In this document: positions 44,491 through 55,762 of the stretch, piece after piece
Numbering within the stretch: the first letter of the stretch is position 1
Layout of the letters: every line of letters begins with the position of its first letter
Assembly: GCF_020379485.1 (NCBI RefSeq)
Contig: NC_063452.1
Coordinates: 32,139,608-32,203,607, forward strand
Direction of reading: 5' to 3'
DNA: 64,000 bases
From: Brassica napus
Taxonomy: Eukaryota; Streptophyta; Magnoliopsida; Brassicales; Brassicaceae
Position numbers and translations under genes: made by a program
Notes under the pieces: generated by a model
The model's database searches: none
The model's input: the letters and a program-made list of their open reading frames with translations, nothing else
Told to the model about the DNA's origin: nothing

Positions 44491-47400
44491 AGGATGTCCG
44501 ACACTGGGGGTCGTCGGAGGAGGTGGCGGCCAGCAGCTAGAGTTTGGGTCGCCCGGGATATCTGCAAGGCTTTGCTATGTTTCCCTCTAATGAGAAAATA
44601 AAAGGAGGAACCCCTTTTAATATGAAAAGAATGGGAACCCTAGGGTCTTAGCCATAATGCGCCGTATATATAACGATATTTTGGACCTTTGTCGGACTCG
44701 AAACTCGCCTTGTGGGTTGTTTTTTTTTTGGGTTATCTCCTTTCAAAAATGTATAGAGTAGCCATAAGCGGAGATGAGAGAAAGAATGTGAGTTGTCATC
44801 TCATTTCTGACTCTGCGGATCGTGATACTTGTCGTTGCATAAGATAAGAATATCCGAAGACATGTGTTCTAGAAATCTCATAAACGTGCAACTATTGACG
44901 AAGAGACACGTTTTGGAATCTCATATCGGGTTCGTTGATAATATGCCTTGAGATGTGTGAGACCAATGTGATGGGTTTAGGGCAAGACCTAGGTTTACTA
45001 TCGGTTTAAGGTTTGTGATGACTACTCGGCTTTTATATTACCTGTTGGGACTTCAACCTGATTTTGTTCGGATATTGAAGTTTGTGATAGGTTCTCGGTT
45101 TATATGACTTGCATTGGTCGGGAACCGAGCATCTCTCCAAAGACAATTTTTAAGTCGTCTGGAAGTACTGACCAAAATTTTGGATTTCTTTTATAGCGCT
45201 ATTATCCGTGTGCCGGATGTCTGAGAGCTACCTCTATGAGATGGCTAAGTCTATTTAGAACGTTAAGGGGTTTGCCGTGATCAGTAACAAACACAATGGT
45301 AGACATTACCATTTTTGAGTCTTCGCGAAGGATATATATTTCAGAGGGTGTAAGTGCGTATGACTGTTTGGCCTTCCAAGGCGGTGATTTCGTCGAGGAA
45401 GTTATTTCTTCGAAAAACAATTTTTCGGGAGATTGCGATTTCTCACGATGCTGAAGATTTTTTTTTCTTTTGTATGCCGCTCTTCGTGTTTCAAATTTTC
45501 GCAGGCTTAGAGATGTTTTGCGGTGGCGCAAGCGTTTAGTCGTAACCCTGTGTCGGAGAAACATTTTGGTTTGTTTACGGATGTGTGCAACCAAAACTGT
45601 TGTTTCTGTTTTGGATGTCAAATTGTTTGATTTGTGATCGAAGAGTTAGAACAATGGGTTCGCGTAGCTTTTTCCCTGGGAAGAAGCGTTTTCCTTTACT
45701 GTGATTTGTGAAGACTTGGCCTCCAGAGATTTATTTCGTGTACTTGAAAGGATATTTTATATATTTCTAGGAGCTTTGTTACAATTTTTTCCTTACATGC
45801 CACGTTTTATGGGTAAAACGTTGCGGGCTTAAAATGATTAGTAGAGTATATAGAACTTGATCAATTTTCGACAAGTTCAAGCTTTTCGTTAACTGTTTGG
45901 TTGTTAGGACTGAATCTCGTTGTGAAGACTTTATCGTATGATTTCTGTTTATAGGTTATACGATAATTATTTGCGTAATCGTCACTCGGTGTTTTTAGAC
46001 AAATCGTGGATTGTCGTTTGGCCATTATGTGAATGGATGGAGCGGTGATTGCTCAAATGTTTTTGCTTGGTATGAAGGCTGTGTTCAGCCGCATTTCCAA
46101 GCAGGTAGTTGGTCAAGGATTATACCATAGTATTATCGTGTTAGCATGTTAGTTTTACGATTGTCTCTAGTCGGAATGTCGAATTCTAGTCCGTGCTTTA
46201 CGGGAAGCGTAGTTGGCTGAGGGCCAAAGGGAGTTCGTCAAGACTGATAGGCCAAGTCAGAGTTTTATGTGTTAAGATGGCCGATGGTGTTAGAAAACGA
46301 TTTTCCACCCTAGGTATCAGTTATACGACGGATGTCTCGTATAATGTTTCCTTTAGTCGTACGAAAATTGTTTCGTTTTTATCCAACGAGGATGAAGCAT
46401 AAGAGGTTTGATGTGGGATGATTGCATGTTCGGATGTGACCGAGGAGAATGAAAGGCAGAAGAAGCCAGCGAGCCACATGGCTAAAAAATGAAATCTGTA
46501 AGATTGTAATGCAAAGAGATAATGTTTAGATTGGTCATCCAATGTCGGATCGTATATCTTTGTTTTTGCTATACGAAAATACTTTTTCGTAAAACATGTT
46601 ATGTTTACTTTCAAAATTTGCTTCGTATGACTTGATCTGATTGTACGAAGGATTTTTTGCGTAAGTAACAGGTGACCGGTTTTATAAAGGTAGTAAATCG
46701 GTGCTATGTACGGACATGTCAAAGTAGCGATGTTTCCGAAGATTTTACGAGAAATGTTTCTGCTTTGATTTCGATCTTTGGTTCAATTTCCTTGGAGTTA
46801 CTCAAGTAGTTTTACCGGAGTTTATTCCGTTGATCTAGTGGTGGAACATTTTTCGTTGGCTTTTGAGAGAATTCTCACGACAAATTCGTTTCTCGAGCGG
46901 ACGAATTGGTCAACCAGTGGTAGATCTAGTCAACAAGCGGGAAGAAAGTGTTCCCTTTGTTGTGCTCGCCACTACTTGTGTTCTCGATTTTACTTTTTTA
47001 GCAAATGTTTCTTGATGCTTTTCCGCGACTCGCTTTGTTCAACGGAAACTGAGAGCAATGCTTTGATGCTTGAAGTTTTCTCGTATAATTTTTGGCTTTT
47101 ATATGAAACTCTCCTTATTAAGTCGAAAAGGTTTTCAAAACTTTGGTTAATCGTCGGGTTTCAGTTTGTTAATGGTACAGGTTTTCTAAACACATGATTG
47201 CGACAAGATCCGCCTGAACAGTTAAGGAACAATAGATCGAAAAAATCGTCTAAGACTTAGTTTGCTAGACTGTCCACTTAGATTCTAAGTTCCCTAAAGT
47301 TTATGGAAATCTCCAAAGCGTTTTTATTTCTTATTACCTTCCTACGAAAATTCCAAGTCTGATTTCAAAAAATTCCAAGTCGGACATACTTTAGCTTTCT

Positions 47401-47743
47401 CAAAGATTCGGATTTTTTCTCTTCTCCATTTGGCTTACTCATTTCCCCTTCCTCTTCTCGTGTCTGTCCACCCCTTACGGATAGTATCGATTCTTCCCCA
47501 ATTTCTTTACCTTCCTGAACGTGTTTAGGCTGAAGCCTGTCTTGCGGTTTTGGTTTGGCGATTCATATTTTTCAGATATGGGTGTCTGTATCATTGGTTT
47601 TACGAAAACGAATAAGTATCTCGTCAAAAACCTTTTTGTGTTTTTGAATTAGCCAATGGCGATCAGAAGATGTCATGGGCTATCAAGAAGAGTTGTTGGC
47701 TGATCGGGAAGACTCGTTGGACTTTTAGGCTTTGGTGAGAGTA
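44491..47743. other. 3.2 kb of unassigned sequence between two copies of one repeat
   Basis: Less AT-rich than most non-coding DNA here, but I see no long frame, no retroelement domain and no terminal repeats. Words such as TCGTATAA, TACGAAAA and CGTACGA recur between 45950 and 47120. It could be the interior of a retroelement bounded by the flanking repeats. Confidence 0.45.
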
Positions 47744-47910
47744 CACAACCAGCACATTCATAAGTTAATTGATTCTACCATGCATCAAACAATCTAGACC
47801 TTTAGAATCTTGTGGTCTCTCACAAACGTCCCTCCTCGCGTCAACCAGTCCCACGTGTGCCTTCGTTTCGCAGGCTATGGCCCGTGGCTTCCTATGTGAC
47901 TACTGGCTTG
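47744..47910. repeat. Repeat block, copy 2, left part
   Basis: Matches 43669-43846 (ACAACCAGCACATTCATAAG, GCATGCATCAAACAA-like, CGTCCCTCCTCG). It stops at GGCTTG exactly where the CACTA element begins and resumes at 63562. Confidence 0.88.
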
Positions 47911-48440
47911 CACTACAAAAAAAAATCTACATTGATAGCAGATTGTTATAGCATGTTTTACTGAACTGCTATCGCATATGATTAAGAAATTTCCGGATTT
48001 ATATAATAGCGTTAGATAAACGCTATGATAGAAAATAACATAAATAGCACTTAATTAATGCTATTTTGAAAATTAAGTGAGGGGGAAGACAAAATTATTG
48101 ATTCCACCAATACTTCGCGAGAAAGTAGACTTAAGCGCCAAAAACATTATTTAAGCGGTTTCGGTAATATGCTATCAAAAACATATAATATCATTTTTCT
48201 AACGCTAAAAAAGCTACTTGAACCCCTAAAATTTAAACATGGTTTTAAACCCTAAACTCTAAAGAAAACCCTTAAAACTTTAATCTTTTTCATATTATGA
48301 CTTCAAATCTTTAAATTAAACTCAAAATTAATCTTTTTAATCTTAAACTATAATTTCCTAAACACAAATCTTTAATCGAAATCTATATCCTATAAATTTC
48401 AAATCAAACTATTAGAATCGATATAAAAATAAGAGACCTA

Positions 48441-49973
48441 ATGATTGAAAGCGGCGAAGGAGACGGCGACTCCCAAAACTCCCAAGCGCGTGACAAGGCG
48501 GACAAGGCGAACGTATCGGATCTGGAATCTGGGCGAGATGGCTCTCCTGATGACCACCCCCTGGTGGAGAAGGGTAATTCTGTTTCTCTCCCAGTGGAGA
48601 AGATTGATTCACAGACCCCTCTCAGCCCTGAAGTGGCAGGGAAAAATTGATTGGAGGTTTCCTACTCTAATGTTCTTATTGATGGATCCTCTTTGGTAGA
48701 GGAGTCTCCTGATTTTGAGGTGAAGGATGGTGTTGCTGAAGTAACCATTCCGGGGGCATTGATGGAAGGGGTAGAACCGCTATGGGGTTGTTATGTTGTG
48801 GGTTATTTTATGCATGATGCTCCACATATTGGCTCCATTCATGCTACTGTGAATCGAATTTGGGCGTCTCCGTTGAAGAATAATAAGATTGATGTTCAGT
48901 TCATCGGGAAGACAACGGTACTATTTAGAATTGAAGATGCGGGGATTCGTAGCAGAGTCATCAAGAGGAAATTCTGGCATATCTCGGATGTGCCTCTGAT
49001 GGTGGGAGAATGGACTCCAGAGACAGCTCGTGCTCCTCCGGATCTCTCAGCCATGCCCTTGTGGGTGGATCTGCTGAATGTACCGGGGTATCTATACTCT
49101 AAGAAAGGGTTAAGCTTTCTGTCCCGAACTGCTGGGAAATTTCTTAAGCTTCACACGAATACGGAGCGGTGTGTGAGGTTGGATGTAGCTCGTGTTCTGG
49201 TAGAGGTGGACTTAACTAAGCCACTGCCAAACATGATAAGTTTCAAAGGCAGAGAGGGTACAGAAGTGGTGGTCTCAATTAGTTACCCGTGGCTCCCGCC
49301 CCGGTGCAGTCTTTGCTCTAAGTGGGGTCACAACTCAAAGGATTGCCATTCAAAGGGTAAGGAATCCGAGAGATCAGTCAAGGATAGCTCGGTTCTGGAG
49401 AAGGTTGTAGCAGGAAATGATTATGTAGTGATGGAAGGGTTTTCAACAAAGGATGCTTCAGAGAAATCTGCTTCTGAGATTGTCAATAAACTAATGGAGG
49501 AGTTAGAAACCATGCCAGGGAAGGCGAGTCTCTCTGGAGGTAGCAACACTGCAAGCGCAGTGGGTCTGGTGGAATCATCTCACAGTGTGGTTTCCAAAAA
49601 TGAGTCTTGGGCCTTAGTGCCTATTACAAATCACGGCTCTTCTTCCCCTCCGCGAGCCATACGTACTGTTGGTTGTTCTTCTCCAAATGGCTTCCAGGTC
49701 CTTCAGGATATTAGAGAAGAGGGGGAAATTGATGAGGAGGACGATGATAAAAAATATGCAGATGAGACTGGCATTCTTACGAACTCGATGGGTGAATCTT
49801 TGGCATTGGTAGAGACGGCAGTTAACTCCTCTGTAGGTGAAGCAGCTGCAGGATCCACTCTCAAGCAGGGCCCTATTCAGCGTGGTAAAGGCAAGGGGTC
49901 GAAACGAGTTATAGTGAACTCCAGAGACCTTGTCCAGGCAGTGGCTCAGCAACAGAAGGTGCAACATCAATAG
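48441..49973 (+). pseudogene. LINE ORF1 (DUF4283/zinc-knuckle RNA-binding protein), one nonsense codon
   Basis: ORF1 proteins of plant LINEs coat the element RNA. The frame from ATG 48441 would give about 510 aa. A DUF4283-like domain lies around residues 110-260 (WGCYVVGYFMHDAPHIGSIH, FRIEDAGIRSRVIKRKFWHI, MPLWVDLLNVPGYLYSKKGL), followed by a CCHC knuckle, CSLCSKWGHNSKDC (CX2CX4HX4C), near residue 290, and an acidic/basic tail. The only lesion I see is TGA at 48648 after EVAGKN. A tryptophan codon (TGG) would keep the frame open. The next in-frame ATG (48771) lies upstream of most of the DUF4283 part, so a shortened protein is conceivable. Confidence 0.85.
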
Positions 49974-49996
49974 AAAGCTTCCTTTAGGAGGCACTG

Positions 49997-52900
49997 ATGT
50001 CGTCGATCTTCGCTTGGAACATGCGTGGGTTCAACATGCCACGTAAACAAAAGGCAGTTAGACATTGGGTTACCGCTGCGAAGCTGTCGTTTGGATGTTT
50101 GTTGGAAACTAGAGTTCAGGAGGAAAATTTTACTAAAGTTTTTGATGCTACCTTTCCGGGTTGGAGTTGTTTACATAACTACTCCAGTCATCGGTTAGGA
50201 AGGATATGGGTTTGTTGGTCTGATGCGGTGGAGATTGTTCCAGTTTCTACGTCTGCGCAGATGATTACGGTGTGGGTGAGATACAAAGCTACAGGTGATA
50301 CCTTCCTGTGCTCCTTTGTTTATGCTTCTAATTGCATGATTGAAAGCAGAGAGCTATGGAGGGAGATGGAAACTATAGCGGAGACAGTGGTGGGAGATGT
50401 AAATGCTTGGATCATCCAAGGCGATTTCAACGTTGCTCTCTCTTCGTTGGAGCACTCTAGCCTTATGGAATCTGCAGCAGATAGAAGTGCAATCAGAGAG
50501 TTTCAGAATGTAGTCCGAAACTGCGATATGTCAGACCTGGCTCAGGTAGGGCCCTCATTTACTTGGTCTAATAGTCAGGTTGGGAATCCTATCAGCAAGA
50601 AGTTGGATCGAGTTATGATCAATAGTTGTTGGATTGGTGGGTTTCCGAATTCTTTTGTCTCGTTCGAATCTGGTGGCGTGTCGGATCATCTGAGAATGCA
50701 CATTCAGCTTCGCGAGGCACCTCAGGGAAACTCGAAACCGTTTAAATTCTTCAACCATACAGCTTCTCATCCTTGGTTTCTTGAAGCAGTGAGTCGAGTC
50801 TGGAATGAAACGGCCCCTCTCTTCCATTCTCGCTCTGCGCTGCGTAGATTCCAGGATAAGTTGAAAGCGTTAAAGTCAGAAATGCGAGCTTTGAATCGTG
50901 ACATGTTTGGTGATCTGCCAGGGAGAGTTAAACAGGCTTATGCCGACCTGTGTACTAAGCAAACTGAGGCAATGCAGAACCCTCAAACCTCCACCTTTGA
51001 AGCGGCTTCTGATGCATGGGAGCACTGGCACCACATATCTGGAATTGAAGAGCAGTTCTATTATCAGAAGTCCAGGGTTCAGTGGTTGGGCTTAGGCGAC
51101 AGGAATTCTCGATTTTTTCACAAGGTTACACAGAGTAGGAATGCGCGGAATACTATAAGGCGCATTGTGACAGCAGATGGTAGAATTCTCAAATCTCCTG
51201 CTGACATAAAACTTGAAGCTGCTGCTCATTTTGAGAGTTTCTTGAACAGCACGCCTCAGGTTCTTCCCGAGGTTCCGCTAGAAGAGCTTACAGAATTGGT
51301 TGATTACCGGTGCTCAGATGAAGCCAAAGCACTACTTATGAAGCCGGTGGAGGAGGCTGAAATCGCAGAAACTCTCTTCTCTATGCCTGCCAACAAAGCG
51401 CCAGGGCCAGATGGTTATCCAATGGAGTTTTATCGCGCGGCATGGTCAGTGATCAGGAAGGATTTTGTTATAGCAGTACAGTCCTTTTTTCAATTTGGGT
51501 TCATGCCACATAGCATTAACGCCACTTTGTTGTCCCTGGTTCCTAAGACTACAGATGCTGAGAAGCTGTCTGACTTTCGCCCAATTGCTTGCTGCAATGT
51601 CATATACAAGGTTATCTCCAAGATACTAGCGAGGAGGCTTAAAGCCACGCTTCCGGTAGCAATAGAGATGAATCAATGTGCTTTCGTGGATGGAAGGCTG
51701 TTGCTGGAAAATGTTCTGTTAGCCACTGAGATTGTTAAGGATTACCACAAGTCTTCAGTCTCTTCAAGATCAGCCATGAAGTTGGATATCTCAAAAGCTT
51801 TTGATACAGTAAGTTGGTCTTTCATTGAGAACACCTTGCGAGCTATGAACTACCCAGATCTGTTTGTCACCTGGATAATGACATGTATAAGTACAGCGGC
51901 CTTCTCTGTCTCCGTCAATGGGGAATTAGAAGGTTTTTTCACTAGCTGCAGAGGCATAAGGCAGGGGTGCTCACTGTCCCCATACCTCTATGTCATTGTT
52001 AGTAACGTGCTTTCAAAGCTCCTTAATAAAGCGATGTTGGAGGGGAGAATTGGATTTCATCCTCAATGCAAGGAGGTGAATCTCTCCCACTTGAGTTTCG
52101 CTGACGATATCATGATTACGGATGGTACGCCAGAATCTCTTCATGGTACTCTTCAAGTCTTCGATGACTTTGCTACAATGTCGTGGTTGCGGATTAATGT
52201 AGCGAAGTCCACTGTTTTCTCTGCTGGTAGAGGGAAGCAGGTACTAGACGGGGCTGCAGCGGCTTCGGGTCTCTCCATATCTGCTCTACCTATCAAGTAT
52301 CTTGGGCTCCCCCTCACAACTAAAATCATGACCAGAAGTGATTATGAGCCGCTTATAACAAAGATCAGGAACCGGCTCCTCTCTTGGTCTAGTAAAACCT
52401 TGTCCTATGCAGGAAGACTGGTGCTTATAAAATCAGTTATTGCCAGCATCACTAACTTCTGGTGTGCTGCGTTCTGTCTTCCGCAAGGCTGTATCGACGA
52501 AATTGAGAGTATGTGTTCTGCCTTTCTCTGGAGTGGGTCACCTAACATCACAACGAGGGCAAAAGTCTCCTGGGAGGAGGTATGTTGTCCGTATGATGAA
52601 GGTGGGTTGGGTATTCGCCGGGTGGCAGATGTAAGTCTGGTTTTTCAGTTGAAGCTCATTTGGCGTCTCTTTACCAACACCTCTTCACTTTGGGTTCAGT
52701 GGGTCAAGCAGTATTTGCTTCGGGATGAGACGCTCTGGGATGAAAGAGACACAGGTCTAGGGTCGTGGCTATGGCGCAAGCTATTGCGTGTTCGATCTAG
52801 AGCACAAGAGTTCTTGCGCTTTGAGGTTAAGGATGGAAATACAGCTCGGTTCTGGACGGACCTTTGGCACCCGCTGGGCAGGCTTATTGAGTTTGTTGGC

Positions 52901-53665
52901 GAGATTGGCACACAGAGGCTGGGGCTCAGCAGAGATGTGAGGATCCGTGAGGTACTACGTGATGGTGTTTGGAGATTTCGGAGATGTCGAGACCCCTTGA
53001 TTCGCTCAATGATTGTCGAGATTGAAGCTTTCAATCTTATATTAACTGATGGAAGAGATGAGGTGTTATGGAAACGTGGGGTTGGTGATTTTGGTTCAAA
53101 GTTTGTGTCATCTGCAACTTGGAATCAAATCAGACAGCCTAAAGATAGAGTAGCTTGGAGTAAGCTGATATGGTTCTCACAAAGAGTTCCTCGCTATGCA
53201 TTCATTACCTGGCTTGCCATTCGAGATAGGTTGTCTACAGGACATCGTACGAGCTGCTGGGGCCAACCGCAGTGCTGCAATTTCTGTGGCGAAACTGATG
53301 AGACTAGGGATCACCTTTTCTTTGCTTGCCCATACACTTTTATGGTCTGGCTGAAGTTGGCAGGAAATCTATTTGGCTTGGAACCTGATCCGGATTGGGA
53401 GACGACGCTGTCAAGGCTTCTTACGGGTTCGTGTGATCGCCTGACTTTCATTCTTTTGAGACTGGCCCTGCAAGCCACCATATATTTTATCTGGCGCGAG
53501 CGTAATGAGAGGAAGCACAATTCCACTAACAAGTCGGTGGATCAGCTAGCAAGGCTAATTGACAAGGCTGTAAGGAATCGCATCTCCTCCACAAATTATG
53601 TGATCAATCCCAAGCTACATGGTCTGATGATACGTTGGTTTGAAGCTCATTCTAATGCAGTTTAG
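49997..53665 (+). CDS. LINE ORF2: endonuclease-reverse transcriptase, 1222 aa, intact
   Basis: Nicks the target and copies the LINE RNA (target-primed reverse transcription). Residues about 1-235 are an AP-type endonuclease (SIFAWNMRGFNMPRKQKAVR, then WIIQGDFNVALSS, then VSDHLRMHIQ). Residues about 450-740 are the reverse transcriptase (NKAPGPDGYPMEFYRAAW, then DFRPIACCNVIYKVISKILA, then FVDGRLLLENVLLATEIV, then LSFADDIMI near 700, holding the catalytic DD). The zinc-binding zf-RVT domain is near 1065-1150 (WFSQRVPRYAFITWLAIRDR, then CNFCGETDETRDHLFFACPY). There are no stops or frameshifts; length is normal for a plant LINE without an RNase H tail. It starts 23 bp after ORF1. Whether it is expressed cannot be told. 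Confidence 0.95.
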   Translation: MSSIFAWNMRGFNMPRKQKAVRHWVTAAKLSFGCLLETRVQEENFTKVFDATFPGWSCLHNYSSHRLGRIWVCWSDAVEIVPVSTSAQMITVWVRYKATGDTFLCSFVYASNCMIESRELWREMETIAETVVGDVNAWIIQGDFNVALSSLEHSSLMESAADRSAIREFQNVVRNCDMSDLAQVGPSFTWSNSQVGNPISKKLDRVMINSCWIGGFPNSFVSFESGGVSDHLRMHIQLREAPQGNSKPFKFFNHTASHPWFLEAVSRVWNETAPLFHSRSALRRFQDKLKALKSEMRALNRDMFGDLPGRVKQAYADLCTKQTEAMQNPQTSTFEAASDAWEHWHHISGIEEQFYYQKSRVQWLGLGDRNSRFFHKVTQSRNARNTIRRIVTADGRILKSPADIKLEAAAHFESFLNSTPQVLPEVPLEELTELVDYRCSDEAKALLMKPVEEAEIAETLFSMPANKAPGPDGYPMEFYRAAWSVIRKDFVIAVQSFFQFGFMPHSINATLLSLVPKTTDAEKLSDFRPIACCNVIYKVISKILARRLKATLPVAIEMNQCAFVDGRLLLENVLLATEIVKDYHKSSVSSRSAMKLDISKAFDTVSWSFIENTLRAMNYPDLFVTWIMTCISTAAFSVSVNGELEGFFTSCRGIRQGCSLSPYLYVIVSNVLSKLLNKAMLEGRIGFHPQCKEVNLSHLSFADDIMITDGTPESLHGTLQVFDDFATMSWLRINVAKSTVFSAGRGKQVLDGAAAASGLSISALPIKYLGLPLTTKIMTRSDYEPLITKIRNRLLSWSSKTLSYAGRLVLIKSVIASITNFWCAAFCLPQGCIDEIESMCSAFLWSGSPNITTRAKVSWEEVCCPYDEGGLGIRRVADVSLVFQLKLIWRLFTNTSSLWVQWVKQYLLRDETLWDERDTGLGSWLWRKLLRVRSRAQEFLRFEVKDGNTARFWTDLWHPLGRLIEFVGEIGTQRLGLSRDVRIREVLRDGVWRFRRCRDPLIRSMIVEIEAFNLILTDGRDEVLWKRGVGDFGSKFVSSATWNQIRQPKDRVAWSKLIWFSQRVPRYAFITWLAIRDRLSTGHRTSCWGQPQCCNFCGETDETRDHLFFACPYTFMVWLKLAGNLFGLEPDPDWETTLSRLLTGSCDRLTFILLRLALQATIYFIWRERNERKHNSTNKSVDQLARLIDKAVRNRISSTNYVINPKLHGLMIRWFEAHSNAV

Positions 53666-53787
53666 GCTTATGGCGATTTTAAGTTTCAATTTCTAATTTC
53701 TAAAAACTCATTTTAGTTGTACATATACTATTCTTTTGCGATGATCAATAAATTTAACATTTCATCAAAAAAAAAATCAAACTATTA

Positions 53788-55195
53788 AAATTTAACTACA
53801 AATCTTATATCTAGTCTTCAAATCTATTATTTTTCAACTTTAATACAAAATACTAAACTTTAATCCTAAACGTAATATTCCAACATCCAAACCTTAAATC
53901 ACAAAACTAAACTTTACTCTTAATCATAATTTTTTTTATAAACGATAAAATTGATATTTAAAACTTTCCAAGTCTATCTTATAGGCAATGGCTACAAACC
54001 TTATAGCATACTCCAAAACTTAACCTCAAACCACATACAACATTTCAAACCCCATACACTACAAACCTTAAACCATAAATTTTAAATAGAAAATATTTCC
54101 TCTACAAACCTTATATCATAATTCAAACCCTAAACCCCAAAACGGATCCTCAAACCACATACAATACTTCAAACCCTATATACTACAAACTTTAAACCAT
54201 AAATTTAAAATAAAATATATTTCCTCTACAAACGTTATATCATATTTCAAATCCTAAACCCCAAAACTTAACCTCAAACCACATACACTACTTCAAACCC
54301 TATAACACTACAAACCTTAAACCATAAATTTAAAATAAAATATATTTCCTCTAACATATATATACCCCAGACTATATACATACTCCAAATTCTAAATTAC
54401 ACAAACCAATCAATAGTTTTATTTAATTTAAAATTACTTATAAAAAGTGAAATCTAATCATTTTGTTGATTTTATATCGTTAATTTTATAATGTAAATGA
54501 ATAACTTAATTTTTATATAAACAAACTACTCAAAAATATAATTAAAATTACTAAAATAACTATTAAATAAAATAACAGTTTTATACTTATTGATGAATTT
54601 TGATCATAGATTGACTTTAATCAAATGGTCACAAATGAACCTTGTGGTTATCCTCATGCTTCTTTCCTATTGATCAATTTTGTTAAGACAAGGATTGCAC
54701 TTCTTTCTTTCCTCTCTCACAACGTCTCATCTATTCTCTCTCTTTCCTCTCTCACGACAAGGACTAGATCTGAAGTTGATTGGAGTTTGAGTCCAAGAGT
54801 TGAGAGAAGAAGAATCATAGAGAAGACGACCAAGTCTCTGAAACTTGACTATGTACGCCTCCTCTCAACTCGTCGCCACCACCACCACTCCCTTCGATTC
54901 CAGCGCACACTTCACCACCACTAAGGTCACCTCTATCTTCTCTCTCTGTATTTAGTCTGATGAGTGAAGCACGATATCTGATCTGTCAAATGTCAGAAGC
55001 TTCTCAAATGTCACTCTTCACCACCACTAAGGTCACCTCTCACTCTCTGTGTTTTGATTTTGATTGTTTGTTGTTCTTATGTATTCGATTCTCTCTGTGT
55101 ATTTGGTTTCATGTTCTTAGCTAAAGAAGGTGGAGGAGGCTGAAGAAGCTTGATGGTGGTGGTCTCAAGGTCGACAATGGTGGCTGAGAGTGATG
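53788..55195. other. Outer CACTA interior, including a 124-bp tandem array
   Basis: 53993-54355 holds about three copies of a 123-125-bp unit marked by CCTCAAACCACATACA (near 54023, 54148 and 54271), with TTTAAACCATAAATTT words. 54600-55195 is less AT-rich, with CACCACCACT and GGTGGTGG runs, but no convincing gene. The 99-codon frame at 54625 has no family I know. Confidence 0.65.
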
Positions 55196-55630
55196 CACTA
55201 CAAGAAAACAGCGACATACCGAGGGAAAAAATCGTCGGTATGTCGTCGGAATAACGTTATTCCGACGACATACCGACGAAACAAGTCCTCGGAAATAACT
55301 CCTCGGAAATCCCTCGGAAATTTCCTACGGAATTCCGAGGAAACGAATTTCCGAGGAAACTCCGAGGACCACTAGTTCGTCGGAAAGCTCTTCGGAATAT
55401 ACCGAGGGAGAACTTCCTCGGGATATTTCGATGGACTTTCCGATGGTCTAATCCTCGGAAGTTCCGACGAAATGTTCCTCGGAATTTTTCATCGGGAATT
55501 TCCGAGGAACGGAGCCCTCGGAAAATTCCGAGGAATGAGTCCCTCGGTATATTCCGAGGAAGGTGTCCCTCGGTATATTCCGAGGAAATGTTCCTCGGAA
55601 ATTTCCGAGGGTTCATTTCCTCGGAATTTC
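55196..55630. repeat. Left subterminal repeats of the inner CACTA
   Basis: Dozens of short words of the type TTCCGAGGAA, CCTCGGAATT and TTCCGACGAA in both orientations, the expected binding sites for the element's own accessory protein. Confidence 0.92.
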
Positions 55631-55762
55631 AAAAAAAAAAAAAAAAATTTGAAATTTAAATTCGAAAATATAAAATTAAAATTAAAATTAAAAACATATT
55701 AGATAATATTCAAAGTTGTATAAATAAAAATAAAACATTCCGAGTTTTTGAAAAAAAAAAAA

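Larger units (their letters stand above)
48415..53776 (+). mobile_element. Near-complete plant L1-type LINE
   Basis: Bounded by a 14-bp target duplication AAATCAAACTATTA (48401-48414 and 53774-53787, which overlaps the A tail by a few bases). Order: 26-bp leader, ORF1 (48441-49973), 23-bp spacer, ORF2 (49997-53665), short 3' UTR with AATAAA (53747-53752) and a poly(A) tail. The perfect duplication and near-intact frames point to a recent insertion. Confidence 0.94.

Noticed and set aside
45202..45621. 139-aa minus-strand frame as a gene
   Set aside because: No recognisable domain, no supporting splice or promoter signals, and it sits in an unassigned repeat-like region.
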